From Saccharicrinis fermentans DSM 9555 = JCM 21142 (GTDB lineage: Bacteria > Bacteroidota > Bacteroidia > Bacteroidales > Marinilabiliaceae), in assembly GCF_000517085.1 (NCBI RefSeq), contig NZ_KI912107.1:1178398-1242397 (forward strand): a DNA stretch of 64,000 nt. The letters run 5' to 3'. A program made the position numbers and the translations under genes. The notes below the pieces were generated by a model. It was given only the letters and a program-made list of their open reading frames with translations. It was not told the origin of the DNA and made no database searches. This document shows, one piece after another, positions 27,952 to 37,695 of this stretch (positions are counted from its first letter, which is position 1; the number at the start of each line of letters is the position of its first letter).

Positions 27952-30033
27952 ATGAAGAATGTTGCCCGTTATATAATTTTTTCACTTGTGCTGTTGGTTG
28001 GTATGCAGACATTAGATGCGCAAGGAAAAAATATTTCAAAAGGAGATAAACTATACAAAAAAGGAGAGTATTATCTTGCGTTAATGTCTTATAATAAAGC
28101 GAAAGAGGAAGGAGAAAATATCAGTAAGGCCGTAACTACAAAAATAGCCAACTGTTATTTTCAGTTGAATGACATTGATAATGCCTTTGTAAGTTTTAAT
28201 GAGGTGGAAGATGAACTGAAGGGACAGGACTTGTTAACCTATGCGAAAACATTACATAAAACGGTAGGTGGTTACGAAATGGCTTTGGCTGTTTATGAAA
28301 GAGCAAAGTCGGAGGCTGTGGGTGTCAATGTGGAAGAGATTAATGATTTAATTGAATCTTGTAAATGGGCTCTGGAACATAACCAGGTGAATCAAAATGT
28401 GCGGGTTATCCCTTCTGCTGTGTATACGGGAGGACAGTCTTTTGGTACTGTCTATTATAAGGATGGTGTTGTGTACTCATCTGCACCTCAGGATAATGGT
28501 AGTAGTAAAGTAGATAAAACAGGTAAGGTTTTTTTGGATCTGTATTATAGTGATTTGGTAAATGATGAAATACAGAACGGTCATTTGTTATCCGAAAAAT
28601 TGCAGTTTCAATACCATATTGGAGCTATCTCTTTTACTTCGGACTATAGTATTATGTATTTTACTTTATCGGTGAGGGTTAAGAATGATACCAGACTAAA
28701 AATATTTGAAGTTAAACATGATGGTGATGATTGGGGTAAGTCTGTTGAACTTCCGTTTAATAGTGATGAGTATGATTGTGCCATGCCTGCAGTTTCTCCC
28801 GATGATAAGTTTTTGTATTTTGTGTCTAATAAAAAAGGTGGCGAGGGAGGTAAAGATATTTATAGAGTGGAACGTCTTCGTGGTGGTAAATATGGAGCAA
28901 TGAGAAATATTGGCCCGGCCATTAATACTTTTGGGGATGAGCAGTTTCCTTCTTTCAGTAAAGATAATGAGTTTTATTTTTCTTCGGATGGACACATGGG
29001 GTATGGAGGTCTAGACATTTATAAGGCCGAATATAAGGATGGTAAATGGACGAATCCTCAAAACCTGTTACAGCCTTTTAACTCTTCTAAAGATGACTTT
29101 TCCTATACAATCAACCCCAATAATCCTAATCGCGGTTTTTTATCGAGTAACAGAAGGGGCGCCAATGATGATATATTCTATGTTGAAATACTTGGAAAAG
29201 AAACACCGAAACATGAAGCTCCTATTGTTAAGGAAGAGGTGACAGAACCTCAGGTGGGTGATGTTATTGATATAACAGCATTACCCGAAGTGAAACCGGA
29301 ACCAGAAATTAAACCGGAACCTCAAATAGAACCGGAACCAGAAGTCAAGGAAGCGCCTGTGGATCTTTCGATATTTCCATCAGCTTTGGCTACCAAAATT
29401 AAATCTACTTTTAATAATGAGATGGCTGCTGGAGTTAAGGTGGAGATCCTTGATGACGTTACAGGTAAGAAGGTTGCAAGCGCTGTTTCGGATGCCAATG
29501 GTAATTTCAATATCCTTATTCCTGATGAATTTAAAAAAGAAGGACAGGAGTTTGAATTAGTATTTTCAAAGGAAGGGGAGTATAATTCAAAACGAATGAT
29601 TGTTAATATTATGGAAATCAAAGATATTAACGATAAAGGTATATCTATGACGCCTGTTTTTAATGATAATGTGCTGGATGATATCAGTGGAATGATTTTG
29701 TATTACAATGGTAACGAATTATTGGAAGAAAGTAAGAAAACCTTAGATAGATTGGCCACTTACTTACAAAGCAATCCTCAAATAGTTGTGAAATTAAATA
29801 CACATTCTGATGCACGGGGTAGTAAATTGGATAACCTTATGAAAACCCAAAAAATGGGTGAAAAGGTTGAAGGTTTGCTACAAGCGAAAGGTGTGGATGA
29901 AGACTCTACCATTCCAAGAGGCTATGGAGAACGGTATATAGTTAATAGGTGCAAAAGAGGTATTCTTTGTAGCGAAGAAGAACAACAGAAGAATAAAAGA
30001 ATTGAAGTGGTAGTTTGGAAGGTTAAAAAATAA
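27952..30033 (+). CDS. OmpA-family outer-membrane protein with TPR and PD40 repeats
   Basis: A 693-residue exported protein (signal ending TLDAQ). It begins with TPR-like helices (residues about 25-130, GDKLYKKGEYYLALMSYNKA). A six-bladed PD40/WD40-like propeller follows (about 150-410, with PAVSPDDKFLYFVSN, FPSFSKDNEFYFSSD and GGLDIYKA). Then come a Pro/Glu linker (about 440-465), a carboxypeptidase-regulatory-like Ig fold (about 470-555) and a C-terminal OmpA domain (about 565-693, with LNTHSDARGS and QQKNKRIEVVVW) that would bind peptidoglycan. This architecture resembles the PorE-type proteins of type IX systems and probably anchors the secretion or surface complex to the cell wall. It forms a cassette with the giant protein, PorP/SprF and the SPOR protein. 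Confidence 0.88.
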   Translation: MKNVARYIIFSLVLLVGMQTLDAQGKNISKGDKLYKKGEYYLALMSYNKAKEEGENISKAVTTKIANCYFQLNDIDNAFVSFNEVEDELKGQDLLTYAKTLHKTVGGYEMALAVYERAKSEAVGVNVEEINDLIESCKWALEHNQVNQNVRVIPSAVYTGGQSFGTVYYKDGVVYSSAPQDNGSSKVDKTGKVFLDLYYSDLVNDEIQNGHLLSEKLQFQYHIGAISFTSDYSIMYFTLSVRVKNDTRLKIFEVKHDGDDWGKSVELPFNSDEYDCAMPAVSPDDKFLYFVSNKKGGEGGKDIYRVERLRGGKYGAMRNIGPAINTFGDEQFPSFSKDNEFYFSSDGHMGYGGLDIYKAEYKDGKWTNPQNLLQPFNSSKDDFSYTINPNNPNRGFLSSNRRGANDDIFYVEILGKETPKHEAPIVKEEVTEPQVGDVIDITALPEVKPEPEIKPEPQIEPEPEVKEAPVDLSIFPSALATKIKSTFNNEMAAGVKVEILDDVTGKKVASAVSDANGNFNILIPDEFKKEGQEFELVFSKEGEYNSKRMIVNIMEIKDINDKGISMTPVFNDNVLDDISGMILYYNGNELLEESKKTLDRLATYLQSNPQIVVKLNTHSDARGSKLDNLMKTQKMGEKVEGLLQAKGVDEDSTIPRGYGERYIVNRCKRGILCSEEEQQKNKRIEVVVWKVKK

Positions 30034-30051
30034 TTTATAAAGAAAGAGATC

Positions 30052-30678
30052 ATGACTAAATATATTTTATCCTTTTTATTGATTATTGGCCTTTCTGGGG
30101 TACATGCACAATCAAAAAAAGATAAATTAGGGGCGTTACGGACATCAAAAAAAATCGTAAGTGTTTCATCTATTCCTGGAAAGGATGATTTTGCGGTGCA
30201 AATTATTGCCTTACGTTTGCCTGCAGGTGAACCTGGTTTTTTTAAAAATATTGAGCAGGCCCGAGAATTTAAATGTGTAGATGGTTTTGTACGATATACA
30301 GTAGGTAGTTATCCAAATTATGAGGAGGCTAAGAAAGAAGTGTTATACTATAAAGATCTGGGGTATGTACAAGCTTTTGTAGTTAATACGGCTTTATATA
30401 ATTTAAGGACTAGCGCTAAACGTCGTGGCTTTGTACCGGATCCGAATAAAAGATATACCATACAGTTGAGTGCCTTTAGGTTTCCTGTTTATTTAAGCCA
30501 TTTTAAAGGTATTGATCATGTTAAGGAGTTTTACTTGAAAGATCGTATTTATCGTTATACTGTTGGGGATTACTCTTATGAGGATGCAGAAAAAGCGTTA
30601 AAGGCTATCAAAGATAAAGGGTATCCTAAAGCCTTTGTGACAGAGTTGGATGCGTATTTACCCTTTCAAATAGAATAG
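30052..30678 (+). CDS. Exported SPOR-domain-like protein
   Basis: A 208-residue protein with a signal peptide (MTKYILSFLLIIGLSGVHAQ) followed by two tandem SPOR-like units (about residues 42-110 and 130-205). Each has an opening beta strand (FAVQIIALRLP; YTIQLSAFRFP), the aromatic turn RYTVGSYPNYEEAKKE / RYTVGDYSYEDAEKA, and a closing FVxxxxxY. SPOR domains bind peptidoglycan stripped of stem peptides. It lies 18 bp after the OmpA gene, so it is the last member of the surface cassette and is probably periplasmic. Confidence 0.8.
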   Translation: MTKYILSFLLIIGLSGVHAQSKKDKLGALRTSKKIVSVSSIPGKDDFAVQIIALRLPAGEPGFFKNIEQAREFKCVDGFVRYTVGSYPNYEEAKKEVLYYKDLGYVQAFVVNTALYNLRTSAKRRGFVPDPNKRYTIQLSAFRFPVYLSHFKGIDHVKEFYLKDRIYRYTVGDYSYEDAEKALKAIKDKGYPKAFVTELDAYLPFQIE

Positions 30679-30739
30679 ATATGCCAAAGTCTTCTCACTA
30701 AATAAAGCCCTCAATAAACCATAGCTGTTATATTTTTAC

Positions 30740-30747
30740 TATTTTTG
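30740..30747 (+). promoter_or_regulatory. Promoter of rnpB
   Basis: TATTTTTG matches the Bacteroidota -7 box exactly and lies five bases before the 5' end of the RNase P RNA, as expected for its transcription start. Confidence 0.65.
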
Positions 30748-30751
30748 CAGT

Positions 30752-31151
30752 AATAGCAAGTCAGTCTATCGCCGCAATGACCGAATCGTTCTTTGGATGT
30801 TTCGTGTAATTGAGGAGGAAAGTCCGGGCAATAAAGGGCACCTTGCTTCCTAACAGGAAGATATCCGTGAGGGTATAGTAATGCAGCAGAAAATAACCGT
30901 CAGGCTTTGCTTGATAAGGGTGAGAAGGTGAGGTAAGAGCTCACCGGTATCCGTGGTAACACAGATAGCCGTGCAACTCAAGGATTGCAAGACCAAATAT
31001 ATCACGATTTCGTAAGATACGGAGCGGCCCGTTCTGGTGTTTCGGCAGTCGTGAGGGGTAGGTTGCTGAAGGTCATGAGTGATCATGATCGTAGACAAAT
31101 GATAGACCGCTCTTTTGGGAGCGACAGAACCCGGCTTATCGACTTGCTATT
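30752..31151 (+). ncRNA. rnpB: RNase P RNA (class A)
   Basis: The catalytic RNA of RNase P, which trims tRNA 5' leaders. Conserved cores are present: GAGGAAAGTCCGGGC near the 5' end (P4/CR-I region) and ACAGAACCCGGCTTATCG near the 3' end. The outermost stem pairs AATAGCAAGTC (30752-30762) with GACTTGCTATT (31141-31151). The length of about 400 nt is right, and a T-run follows immediately and should end transcription. Apparent protein ORFs inside it are spurious. Confidence 0.95.
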
Positions 31152-31212
31152 TTTTTCTTCTTTAAATTCATTTATTTCCGGCTTAAGGCCTATTAACGCT
31201 ACATGATATAAT

Positions 31213-32520
31213 ATGAAGGAGTACTTCTCGAAGATGATAAAATACCTCACGGAAGATATGTGGAGGATTCAGAAGGTAGAGTTGTCTCGACCTCATTTAA
31301 TCATCGTAAATATTCTAAGAATCCTGTACTTGGCCGTAAAAGGTTTTATCTATGATAAGTGCCAGCAAAAGGCTTCTGCTTTAACATTTTATTCTTTGAT
31401 GTCGGTGGTACCAATGGTAGCTATGCTATATGGTATTGCCCTTGGTTTTGGATTTGATAAAACTTTAGAAAATGAATTGGCCAAAAGAATGGCTGGCCAA
31501 CAAGAAGTTTTACAATACATCTTAGAGCTGGCTGAAATGTATATTAAGAGCACCAAAAGTGGTTTAATTATTGGCGTGGGTTTGGTGATATTGTTTTGGT
31601 CTGTGATGCAAATGTTGGGTAATATTGAACAAAGTTTTAATGATATATGGGAAGTGAAGCGATCTCGTAATTTTGCACGTAAGTTTACCGATTACATCTC
31701 GCTGATGATTGTGGCCTTGTTATTTTTGGTGTCCAGCAGTAGTATGGTTGTGTTTGTTTCAGCCAAATTTAATGATTACGCCGCCTTAAGTTATGTGGGG
31801 AAGTTGGTGTCTTCTATCTTACCTTATTTACTGATTTGTATTGTGTTTACCATGCTTATTTTGATTATGCCCAATACAAAAGTTAATTTTCTTTCTGCAC
31901 TGGTGGGGGGAGTTGTTGCGGGGGTATTGTTCCAAATACTGCAATTTTATTTTATCAACTTCATGGTTGGAGTATCGAGGTACAACGCGATTTATGGTAG
32001 TTTTGCTGCTTTACCTTTATTCTTGTTTTGGATGCAAGCAAGCTGGTTAATTGTGATGTTTGGGGCAGAGGTGTCCTTTGCCGTTCAAAATGTAAGTAGC
32101 TTTGAGTTTGAGGCGGATACAAAAAACGTGAGTGTGGAGTACAAGAGAGTCATTGCTTTGTTGCTCACTTACAATATTATTAAACGTTTTGAAAATGGTG
32201 AAAAACCTATGATTCCATTGGAATTGTCGAAGGAGTTAAAAATACCTATCCGTTTGATCAATGAAATTTTATTTACTTTGGTAAAATGTGAAGTGTTGGT
32301 AGAGGTAAATAATGACTCGGGAACGGTTACTGCTTATCAACCTGCATTGGATATTCATAAGTTAAAGGTATCTACGGTATTGGATATGCTGGAAACTTAT
32401 GGTACTGATAACCTTCATTTCGAAGAAACAGAAAGCCTTTCTAAGGTTAAAGCGGTGGTGCAGGAATTTAAAGCACTCCGATTGAAAGCTCAAAGTAATG
32501 TGCTATTAAAGGATTTGTAG
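31213..32520 (+). CDS. YihY/BrkB-family inner-membrane protein
   Basis: A 435-residue protein with a YihY/BrkB domain: six hydrophobic helices between about residues 45 and 300. Family marks include KASALTFYSLMSVVPMVAML, the LFWSVMQMLGNIEQSFNDIW region and SRYNAIYGSFAALPLFLFWM. Older annotation as RNase BN is a historical error. The last 130 residues are a soluble domain that looks like a winged helix (IPLELSKELKIPIRLINEIL). The function is unknown, perhaps envelope transport. It starts 62 bp after rnpB. Confidence 0.88.
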   Translation: MKEYFSKMIKYLTEDMWRIQKVELSRPHLIIVNILRILYLAVKGFIYDKCQQKASALTFYSLMSVVPMVAMLYGIALGFGFDKTLENELAKRMAGQQEVLQYILELAEMYIKSTKSGLIIGVGLVILFWSVMQMLGNIEQSFNDIWEVKRSRNFARKFTDYISLMIVALLFLVSSSSMVVFVSAKFNDYAALSYVGKLVSSILPYLLICIVFTMLILIMPNTKVNFLSALVGGVVAGVLFQILQFYFINFMVGVSRYNAIYGSFAALPLFLFWMQASWLIVMFGAEVSFAVQNVSSFEFEADTKNVSVEYKRVIALLLTYNIIKRFENGEKPMIPLELSKELKIPIRLINEILFTLVKCEVLVEVNNDSGTVTAYQPALDIHKLKVSTVLDMLETYGTDNLHFEETESLSKVKAVVQEFKALRLKAQSNVLLKDL

Positions 32521-32617
32521 CAAGGTATTGAACCATTGTTATGGGCGTGTAAAATTATACGGAAGCATGCAAGCGCCCGGATTAAAGGAATCATGGCTTT
32601 GGTGTCTAAAAGCATAG

Positions 32618-32773
32618 ATAGGTGTTACTGGTTTGGAGTTTGGTGATTGTTGTGTCTATTTTTATGGCAATGACAAACTAGCGAAGCCTGATCATGAGAG
32701 CCTTTTAAAACAAGCCTTCCCGAATAAAAAGGACGTGTCGATAATTTCTAATCTTGAAAACAAATTCAAGTAA
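32618..32773 (+). pseudogene. Possible gene remnant in a 475-bp spacer
   Basis: Bases 32521-32935 hold no full gene. One frame is open for 51 codons without an ATG (IGVTGLEFGDCCVYFYGNDK, then a helical end finishing SNLENKFK). Its protein-like composition suggests a decayed gene, but I cannot name a family. The rest of the spacer shows nothing recognisable up to the terminator at 32936. Confidence 0.25.
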
Positions 32774-32935
32774 AATATAGAGGGTGACAATTTATCCATA
32801 ACCATATTCAATAATTTTCAATATTTGCATGACAACTATAAACAACATTTATACCCAACTTTTGGCACTGACCCGTTATCATGAGGACCATTAAAATTAT
32901 TTGTAAGAAAAAGCTGCAATAGAAGCCTGTAGAAT

Positions 32936-32980
32936 AAAGAAAAAGGTTACCTCCAGTATTGGAAATAACCTTTTTCTTTA
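32936..32980. terminator. Terminator downstream of tpiA
   Basis: Arms AAAGAAAAAGGTTA (32936-32949) and TAACCTTTTTCTTTA (32966-32980) are nearly perfect complements. The hairpin lies 17 bp after the tpiA stop (minus strand) and carries A/T runs on both sides, so it can act in both directions. Confidence 0.75.
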
Positions 32981-32996
32981 TATGCTATATATTGAC

Positions 32997-33752
32997 TTAA
33001 AAAGCATCAATAATGCCAGCAAAGTCTTCAGCTTTCAGTGAAGCACCACCGATCAAACCGCCGTCAACATCAGGCTTGGCAAATAATTCTTTTGCGTTAC
33101 TTGGTTTACAGCTTCCTCCATAAAGGATGGTTGTATTGTCAGCTACTTCAGCACCGAATTTGTCAGCTACAACAGAACGAATATATGCGTGAATTTCTTG
33201 CGCTTGTTCAGGAGAAGCAACCTTACCAGTTCCGATGGCCCAAACAGGTTCGTATGCCAATACTATTTTTGCAAAATCTTCAGCTGAAAGATGAAATAAA
33301 GCTTCTTCGATTTGGCTTTTTACCACTTCGTTTTGTTTGTTTGCTTCTCTTTCTTCCAATACTTCGCCAATACAGAAAATAGGAGCCAAACCGTTGGCCA
33401 AGGCCAAATCTGTTTTTACTTTTAATGTTTCATTGGTTTCTCCATAATACTCTCTTCTTTCTGAGTGACCAAGAATTACATAAGCAGCACCTGTAGATTT
33501 TACCATAGAAGCAGAAATCTCTCCTGTGTATGCACCTGATTCGTGGTCTGCACAGTTTTGAGCAGCAACACCAATTTTTTCGGTATCCACTGCTTTAACC
33601 ACCTCTGTGATATGAGTAGCAGGTACACCTACCACAACACCACAATTGGCTTTCTTTGAAGCTAAAATGTCGTTTAATTCAGTTGCTAATTTTACACCCT
33701 CTTGAAGGGTTTTGTTCATTTTCCAGTTACCTGCAACAATGTTTTGTCTCAT
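32997..33752 (-). CDS. tpiA: Triosephosphate isomerase
   Basis: This glycolytic enzyme interconverts dihydroxyacetone phosphate and glyceraldehyde 3-phosphate. The catalytic residues are K11 (GNWKMN), H96 (GHSERR) and E168 ([11 protein letters not shown]). The phosphate loop GGASLK is near the C-terminus. The 251-residue length is normal. It lies 36 bp after the DoxX-like gene, so it is the last gene of a three-gene minus-strand operon closed by a terminator. Confidence 0.96.
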   Translation of the reverse strand: MRQNIVAGNWKMNKTLQEGVKLATELNDILASKKANCGVVVGVPATHITEVVKAVDTEKIGVAAQNCADHESGAYTGEISASMVKSTGAAYVILGHSERREYYGETNETLKVKTDLALANGLAPIFCIGEVLEEREANKQNEVVKSQIEEALFHLSAEDFAKIVLAYEPVWAIGTGKVASPEQAQEIHAYIRSVVADKFGAEVADNTTILYGGSCKPSNAKELFAKPDVDGGLIGGASLKAEDFAGIIDAF

Positions 33753-33788
33753 CGTAAAAATGTTTGTTATTGAAATTATATGTATTAT

Positions 33789-35012
33789 TTATTTTTTTTG
33801 CATGAATAGGATTAAAAATATCAAGCCACCCAAAGCATAGCATAACAGTAGCAATAGGTTTTGCTGCTGAATCAACTGTCCTAAGCTGTATGAAATAGGA
33901 TTCTTAAAAGAGGCAGGGTCGGGGAGATCGTTATAATGCCATTTTCCCATTACATTACCTTTTTGGAGCAGTACCAACCCCGGGTTAGAACGAATCACTG
34001 TTTTTAACATGGTTTCATCCGCATTTAAATAGTCAAAACCAGCGTCTCCATCAAATTCAAATTTGGTAATTTGGTCATCACTGGAAGCCGTTAAAAAATG
34101 AGTATGAATCCCCTGTTCATATAATTTTTGTTTTAATTCAATTATATTTTCTAATATTCCGTTTTGCCAATGGCCTTTATTGATTTGTGAAGAAATAACC
34201 AGTAAAACAGGAGCTTCACTGTTTAGTATATTTTGTGCTTGATCAACACCTTCCAAATCGTTCAACACAAAATCATGTATGGGTGGCTCATAGCCTTCCT
34301 TAATTATTTTTGTGTCATTGCTAACGAATACCCAAGTAGTATCTGTATAAGGATAATTTTCAGCTGTAAAAGATTTTTGTTTTCCATCTTTTTCCAAAAT
34401 AAATGTAGTTTCGTACTCTGGCTGCTCGGCACCTTCGGGAATTTGCATTCCTTCGTTTATATTATTCCCAATTTTATAAGGTCTGAAATCAATGATGGGT
34501 AGATGTTGCAGACTATAGTAGGTGATACCCAGTATGGCTCCGGTAAAAAATAGGGTAATAATAAGTTTATTTAAATTTTTAATAGCTTCATTGAATTGTT
34601 TACGCTTGACAAATATAAATAGAGTAGGAAGAAGCAGTATGATATTTTTGAAGAATGTCTCCCAATTACTCAACTTGAGGGCGTCACCAAAACAACCACA
34701 ATCGGTCACCGGATTTTTAATGGCAATAAAAAGGGTTAGTGGTGTAAAAATTGTCATAAAAATCAATGCCAATATCGAAGATGTCTTGATTCTAATTCCC
34801 AATAGAAGGTGCAATCCTGTTAAAAATTCAAGTGCTGCAACTACAAATGCGGCAGGCATTACCAGTCCCATTAAACTTTCTGTTCCAAATGCGCTTAAGT
34901 AGTCTCCAAATTTGATAGCACTTCCGGTTGGGTCAACTGCTTTTACAAATCCAGAGAATATAAAGGTGATACCTACTAAAATTCTACTAACAACAAATAA
35001 AGATCTAGTCAT
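33789..35012 (-). CDS. DoxX-like membrane protein (BT_3928 type)
   Basis: A 407-residue protein with a four-helix DoxX/MauE-like membrane part (residues about 1-150; GFVKAVDPTGSAIKFGDYL is typical). The DCGCFGDALKLSNWETFFKN loop has paired cysteines, as in MauE-like proteins that work with disulfide or quinone chemistry. The rest is a predicted thioredoxin-like soluble domain without a CxxC, and a final helix. The arrangement with a DUF1599 gene and tpiA is recurrent in Bacteroidota. It is probably an inner-membrane redox-related protein, with unknown substrate. It lies four bases after the DUF1599 gene. Confidence 0.75.
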   Translation of the reverse strand: MTRSLFVVSRILVGITFIFSGFVKAVDPTGSAIKFGDYLSAFGTESLMGLVMPAAFVVAALEFLTGLHLLLGIRIKTSSILALIFMTIFTPLTLFIAIKNPVTDCGCFGDALKLSNWETFFKNIILLLPTLFIFVKRKQFNEAIKNLNKLIITLFFTGAILGITYYSLQHLPIIDFRPYKIGNNINEGMQIPEGAEQPEYETTFILEKDGKQKSFTAENYPYTDTTWVFVSNDTKIIKEGYEPPIHDFVLNDLEGVDQAQNILNSEAPVLLVISSQINKGHWQNGILENIIELKQKLYEQGIHTHFLTASSDDQITKFEFDGDAGFDYLNADETMLKTVIRSNPGLVLLQKGNVMGKWHYNDLPDPASFKNPISYSLGQLIQQQNLLLLLCYALGGLIFLILFMQKK

Positions 35013-35015
35013 AAT

Positions 35016-35579
35016 TTATTCTTTTGGCGGTTGTGATTCTGGAAAGTCAAGTTGAATCATTGCAAATATGGCGTAGTTGATGATATCCAAATAATTTGCA
35101 TCAATACCTTCCGAGATAATTGTTTTTCCTTGGTTATCTTCAATCTGCTTGGTACGGTGAAGTTTCATTAATATCAAATCCGTGAATGAGCTGATACGCA
35201 TATGTCGCCATGCCTCATCATAATCATGATTTTTGTCCGACATGAGATTTTTGGCTCGGTAAATATTATCCAAATATAGCTGTAAGGCTTTATTGTCGTC
35301 CATCTCGGGTTGGTCACTGGGACCGTTTTCTAGTTGGATGATAGCCATTGCGGCATAATTAATAATACCGATAAACTCAGAACGTACCCCTTCATCCACC
35401 ATGGTAACTCCTTTGGTTTCAATGCTCCTGATGCGTTGAGCCTTGATGAAAATCTGATCGGTCATGGAAGAAGGGCGGAGAATGCGCCATGCTGTGCCGT
35501 AATCCTTCATCTTTTTGATAAAGATATCTTTGCAGACATTAATTACATGCTCAAACTGTTGATCTGTTTTTTGCGACAT
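35016..35579 (-). CDS. DUF1599 domain protein
   Basis: A 187-residue protein made of two related halves: residues about 8-85 (CKDIFIKKMKDYGTAWRILR) and about 100-180 (NLMSDKNHDYDEAWRHMRIS). Each has a KxxDYxxAWR motif followed by an RxxQIE or RSIETKG element. This internal duplication is typical of the DUF1599 family in Bacteroidota, which has no proven function. It is probably cytoplasmic and is the first gene of the operon with the DoxX-like protein and tpiA. Confidence 0.75.
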   Translation of the reverse strand: MSQKTDQQFEHVINVCKDIFIKKMKDYGTAWRILRPSSMTDQIFIKAQRIRSIETKGVTMVDEGVRSEFIGIINYAAMAIIQLENGPSDQPEMDDNKALQLYLDNIYRAKNLMSDKNHDYDEAWRHMRISSFTDLILMKLHRTKQIEDNQGKTIISEGIDANYLDIINYAIFAMIQLDFPESQPPKE

Positions 35580-35649
35580 AATTGTTTTTAAAATTGATGG
35601 GTAAAAGTATCAAAATTTCGCTAAACTGAGGTATTTTATGATCATCACT

Positions 35650-37287
35650 TTAGGATATTTTGTTTTTGGCATGAAGAACGGCATCTTCAAAGCGTTCAAA
35701 TATATTATTTTCCCCAATTTTACGTATAATATCACTTTTGGTAAATGTTTTGCTAACATCTTCATTTACACCTGAAAGTATGATTAATACATTGGACTTT
35801 TGTAAAGTCTTGATGGTGCTCTTGAAATTGTGGATAGCTGTTTGATCAACAAATGACACATGTCTCATTCTAATAATGAGTATTTTATGTTTTAACCCAA
35901 TGCTCTCTATTACACGAGTATAGGTTTTGGCTGTTCCAAAAAATAGAGGACCGCTAATTTCGTAAATAGTAACTCCATCAGGAATATCGGAATAGTCTTC
36001 AATCACATCAGTATCTACTCCATGACCAATCTTTTTTTCTGCGATGTCTGACATTCGTTTCATAAACAAAATAGCTGATAATACCACGCCAACCTCAATG
36101 GCAACGGTCAAATCCACGAGTACTGTAAGTAAAAAAGTGGTAATCAATATGATGATGTCGAACCAAGAGGCTTTTAAGATGGATGCGAAGGAACGCCATT
36201 CACTCATGTTATAGGCTACGACAATCAAAATACCAGCCAAACATGACATAGGAATCAGTTTCGCCCATTTTCCAAAGAAAAGCATAATGACCAAAAGTGT
36301 AATGGCGTGAACGATTCCTGCAATGGGTGTTCTTCCTCCGTTTTTTATGTTGGTAGCGGTTCTGGCAATGGCGCCCGTGGCTGGAATACCACCAAAGAAG
36401 GGTGTGAATACGTTGGCTACGCCCTGTGCGATTAATTCTGTATTCGAACGGTGCTTTCCTCCAATCATACCATCTGCAACCACAGCAGACAGTAAGGATT
36501 CAATACCTCCTAATAGTGCTATGGTGATGGCTGGCTCAATATATTGTGAAAGTCCGTCTACTTGAAACGAAGGTAAGGCAAAGGATATTTTATTGGGTAT
36601 ATCTCCAAAAAAGGTCTCAATAGTAGTCACAGGTAGATCTAATAGCTGTACTAAAACAGTCATCACAATGATGGCTATAAATGATCCAGGTACTTTAGAA
36701 ACTATTTTTCTGGAATAAACAGAAAGTAGAATGGTGACCACAGTAATACCTAAAGCATAAAAATTAGTGCTGTGCATATTGGAAAAGAAAACACTCCATT
36801 TTTCGATAAAGTCCGAAGGTACATGCTCAACATTTAATCCTAATGCATCTTTAATTTGAGTAGAAAATATTACCAGTGCAATACCACTGGTAAAGCCTAC
36901 AATTAGTGGTTGGGGGATGTATTTAAGTAAGGTGCCTAGTTTGAGTAATCCGAATATAATTAACAGGATACCGGCAAAAATGGTGGATATCATCAATCCA
37001 TTTATACCGTATTGTTGAAGGATGCCAAATACGATGACAATAAATGCGCCGGTAGGTCCACCGATCTGAACGCGACTACCTCCTAACATGGCAATGATAA
37101 ACCCGGCGACAACAGCTGTTATTAAACCTTTTTCCGGTGAAACACCTGAGGCTACCGCAAAGGCAATTGCTAAAGGCAAAGCTACTATACCGACAACGAT
37201 GCCGGCCATAATATCTGATGTGATCTGTTTTTTGTTGAGTCCAGTTTTAATCAACGTGAAAAACTTAGGACTAAATGTCTTGTTCAT
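35650..37287 (-). CDS. SulP-family anion transporter with STAS domain
   Basis: A 545-residue protein with 10-14 hydrophobic segments (residues about 25-420), characteristic of SulP (SLC26) transporters. It has the signatures AGIVVGIVALPLAIAFAVASG and GGSRVQIGGPTGAFIVIV. The C-terminal STAS domain (about 440-540) contains the MRHVSFVDQTAIHNF stretch. It probably moves sulfate, bicarbonate or another anion with Na+ or H+; the substrate cannot be told. It is monocistronic, and a 400-bp spacer precedes it. Confidence 0.9.
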   Translation of the reverse strand: MNKTFSPKFFTLIKTGLNKKQITSDIMAGIVVGIVALPLAIAFAVASGVSPEKGLITAVVAGFIIAMLGGSRVQIGGPTGAFIVIVFGILQQYGINGLMISTIFAGILLIIFGLLKLGTLLKYIPQPLIVGFTSGIALVIFSTQIKDALGLNVEHVPSDFIEKWSVFFSNMHSTNFYALGITVVTILLSVYSRKIVSKVPGSFIAIIVMTVLVQLLDLPVTTIETFFGDIPNKISFALPSFQVDGLSQYIEPAITIALLGGIESLLSAVVADGMIGGKHRSNTELIAQGVANVFTPFFGGIPATGAIARTATNIKNGGRTPIAGIVHAITLLVIMLFFGKWAKLIPMSCLAGILIVVAYNMSEWRSFASILKASWFDIIILITTFLLTVLVDLTVAIEVGVVLSAILFMKRMSDIAEKKIGHGVDTDVIEDYSDIPDGVTIYEISGPLFFGTAKTYTRVIESIGLKHKILIIRMRHVSFVDQTAIHNFKSTIKTLQKSNVLIILSGVNEDVSKTFTKSDIIRKIGENNIFERFEDAVLHAKNKIS

Positions 37288-37695
37288 TATAGACGTAATA
37301 AAGGTTTATAAAATAGAATAGTGCAAAATTGAAAGTTATCAACTGCTACTACCTGTAAAATCAGAATAAGTGATGTGCTCGCTTGACTACAATACGGAAA
37401 TTAGCAGGATGAAGAAAGCTGTACGAAAGGCTTTCTTACGCAGAAGATATGTGAAACATTAAATGCACCAGCGTTGCGTTTTGTATTTGAGAGCACAAAA
37501 GTAATACTTCCAAATTCAAAAGAAGATTGTGACGATAATTTTAAGACAAATTAACGTTATAAAAGCATAGACGTACCTAATAGAGCAAAAGAAATGCTAT
37601 ATTTATTCATGCACGGTGTCATAAAAATGTAGTTTCGCCGATATCTGATTTTTTTATTTAAAGTAAGAACAAGGAATTAGTAGCTGATGGATATC
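37288..37695. other. Intergenic region, no gene seen
   Basis: About 400 bases between the metallophosphoesterase and SulP genes, both on the minus strand. One small hairpin is visible (GAAAGC / GGCTTTC, about 37413-37435). I see no ORF, RNA or recognisable remnant, and no clear promoter box for SulP. Confidence 0.4.

Noticed and set aside
30850-31206. ORFs on both strands between the SPOR gene and yihY
   Set aside because: They overlap the RNase P RNA, whose conserved cores and closing stem explain the sequence.
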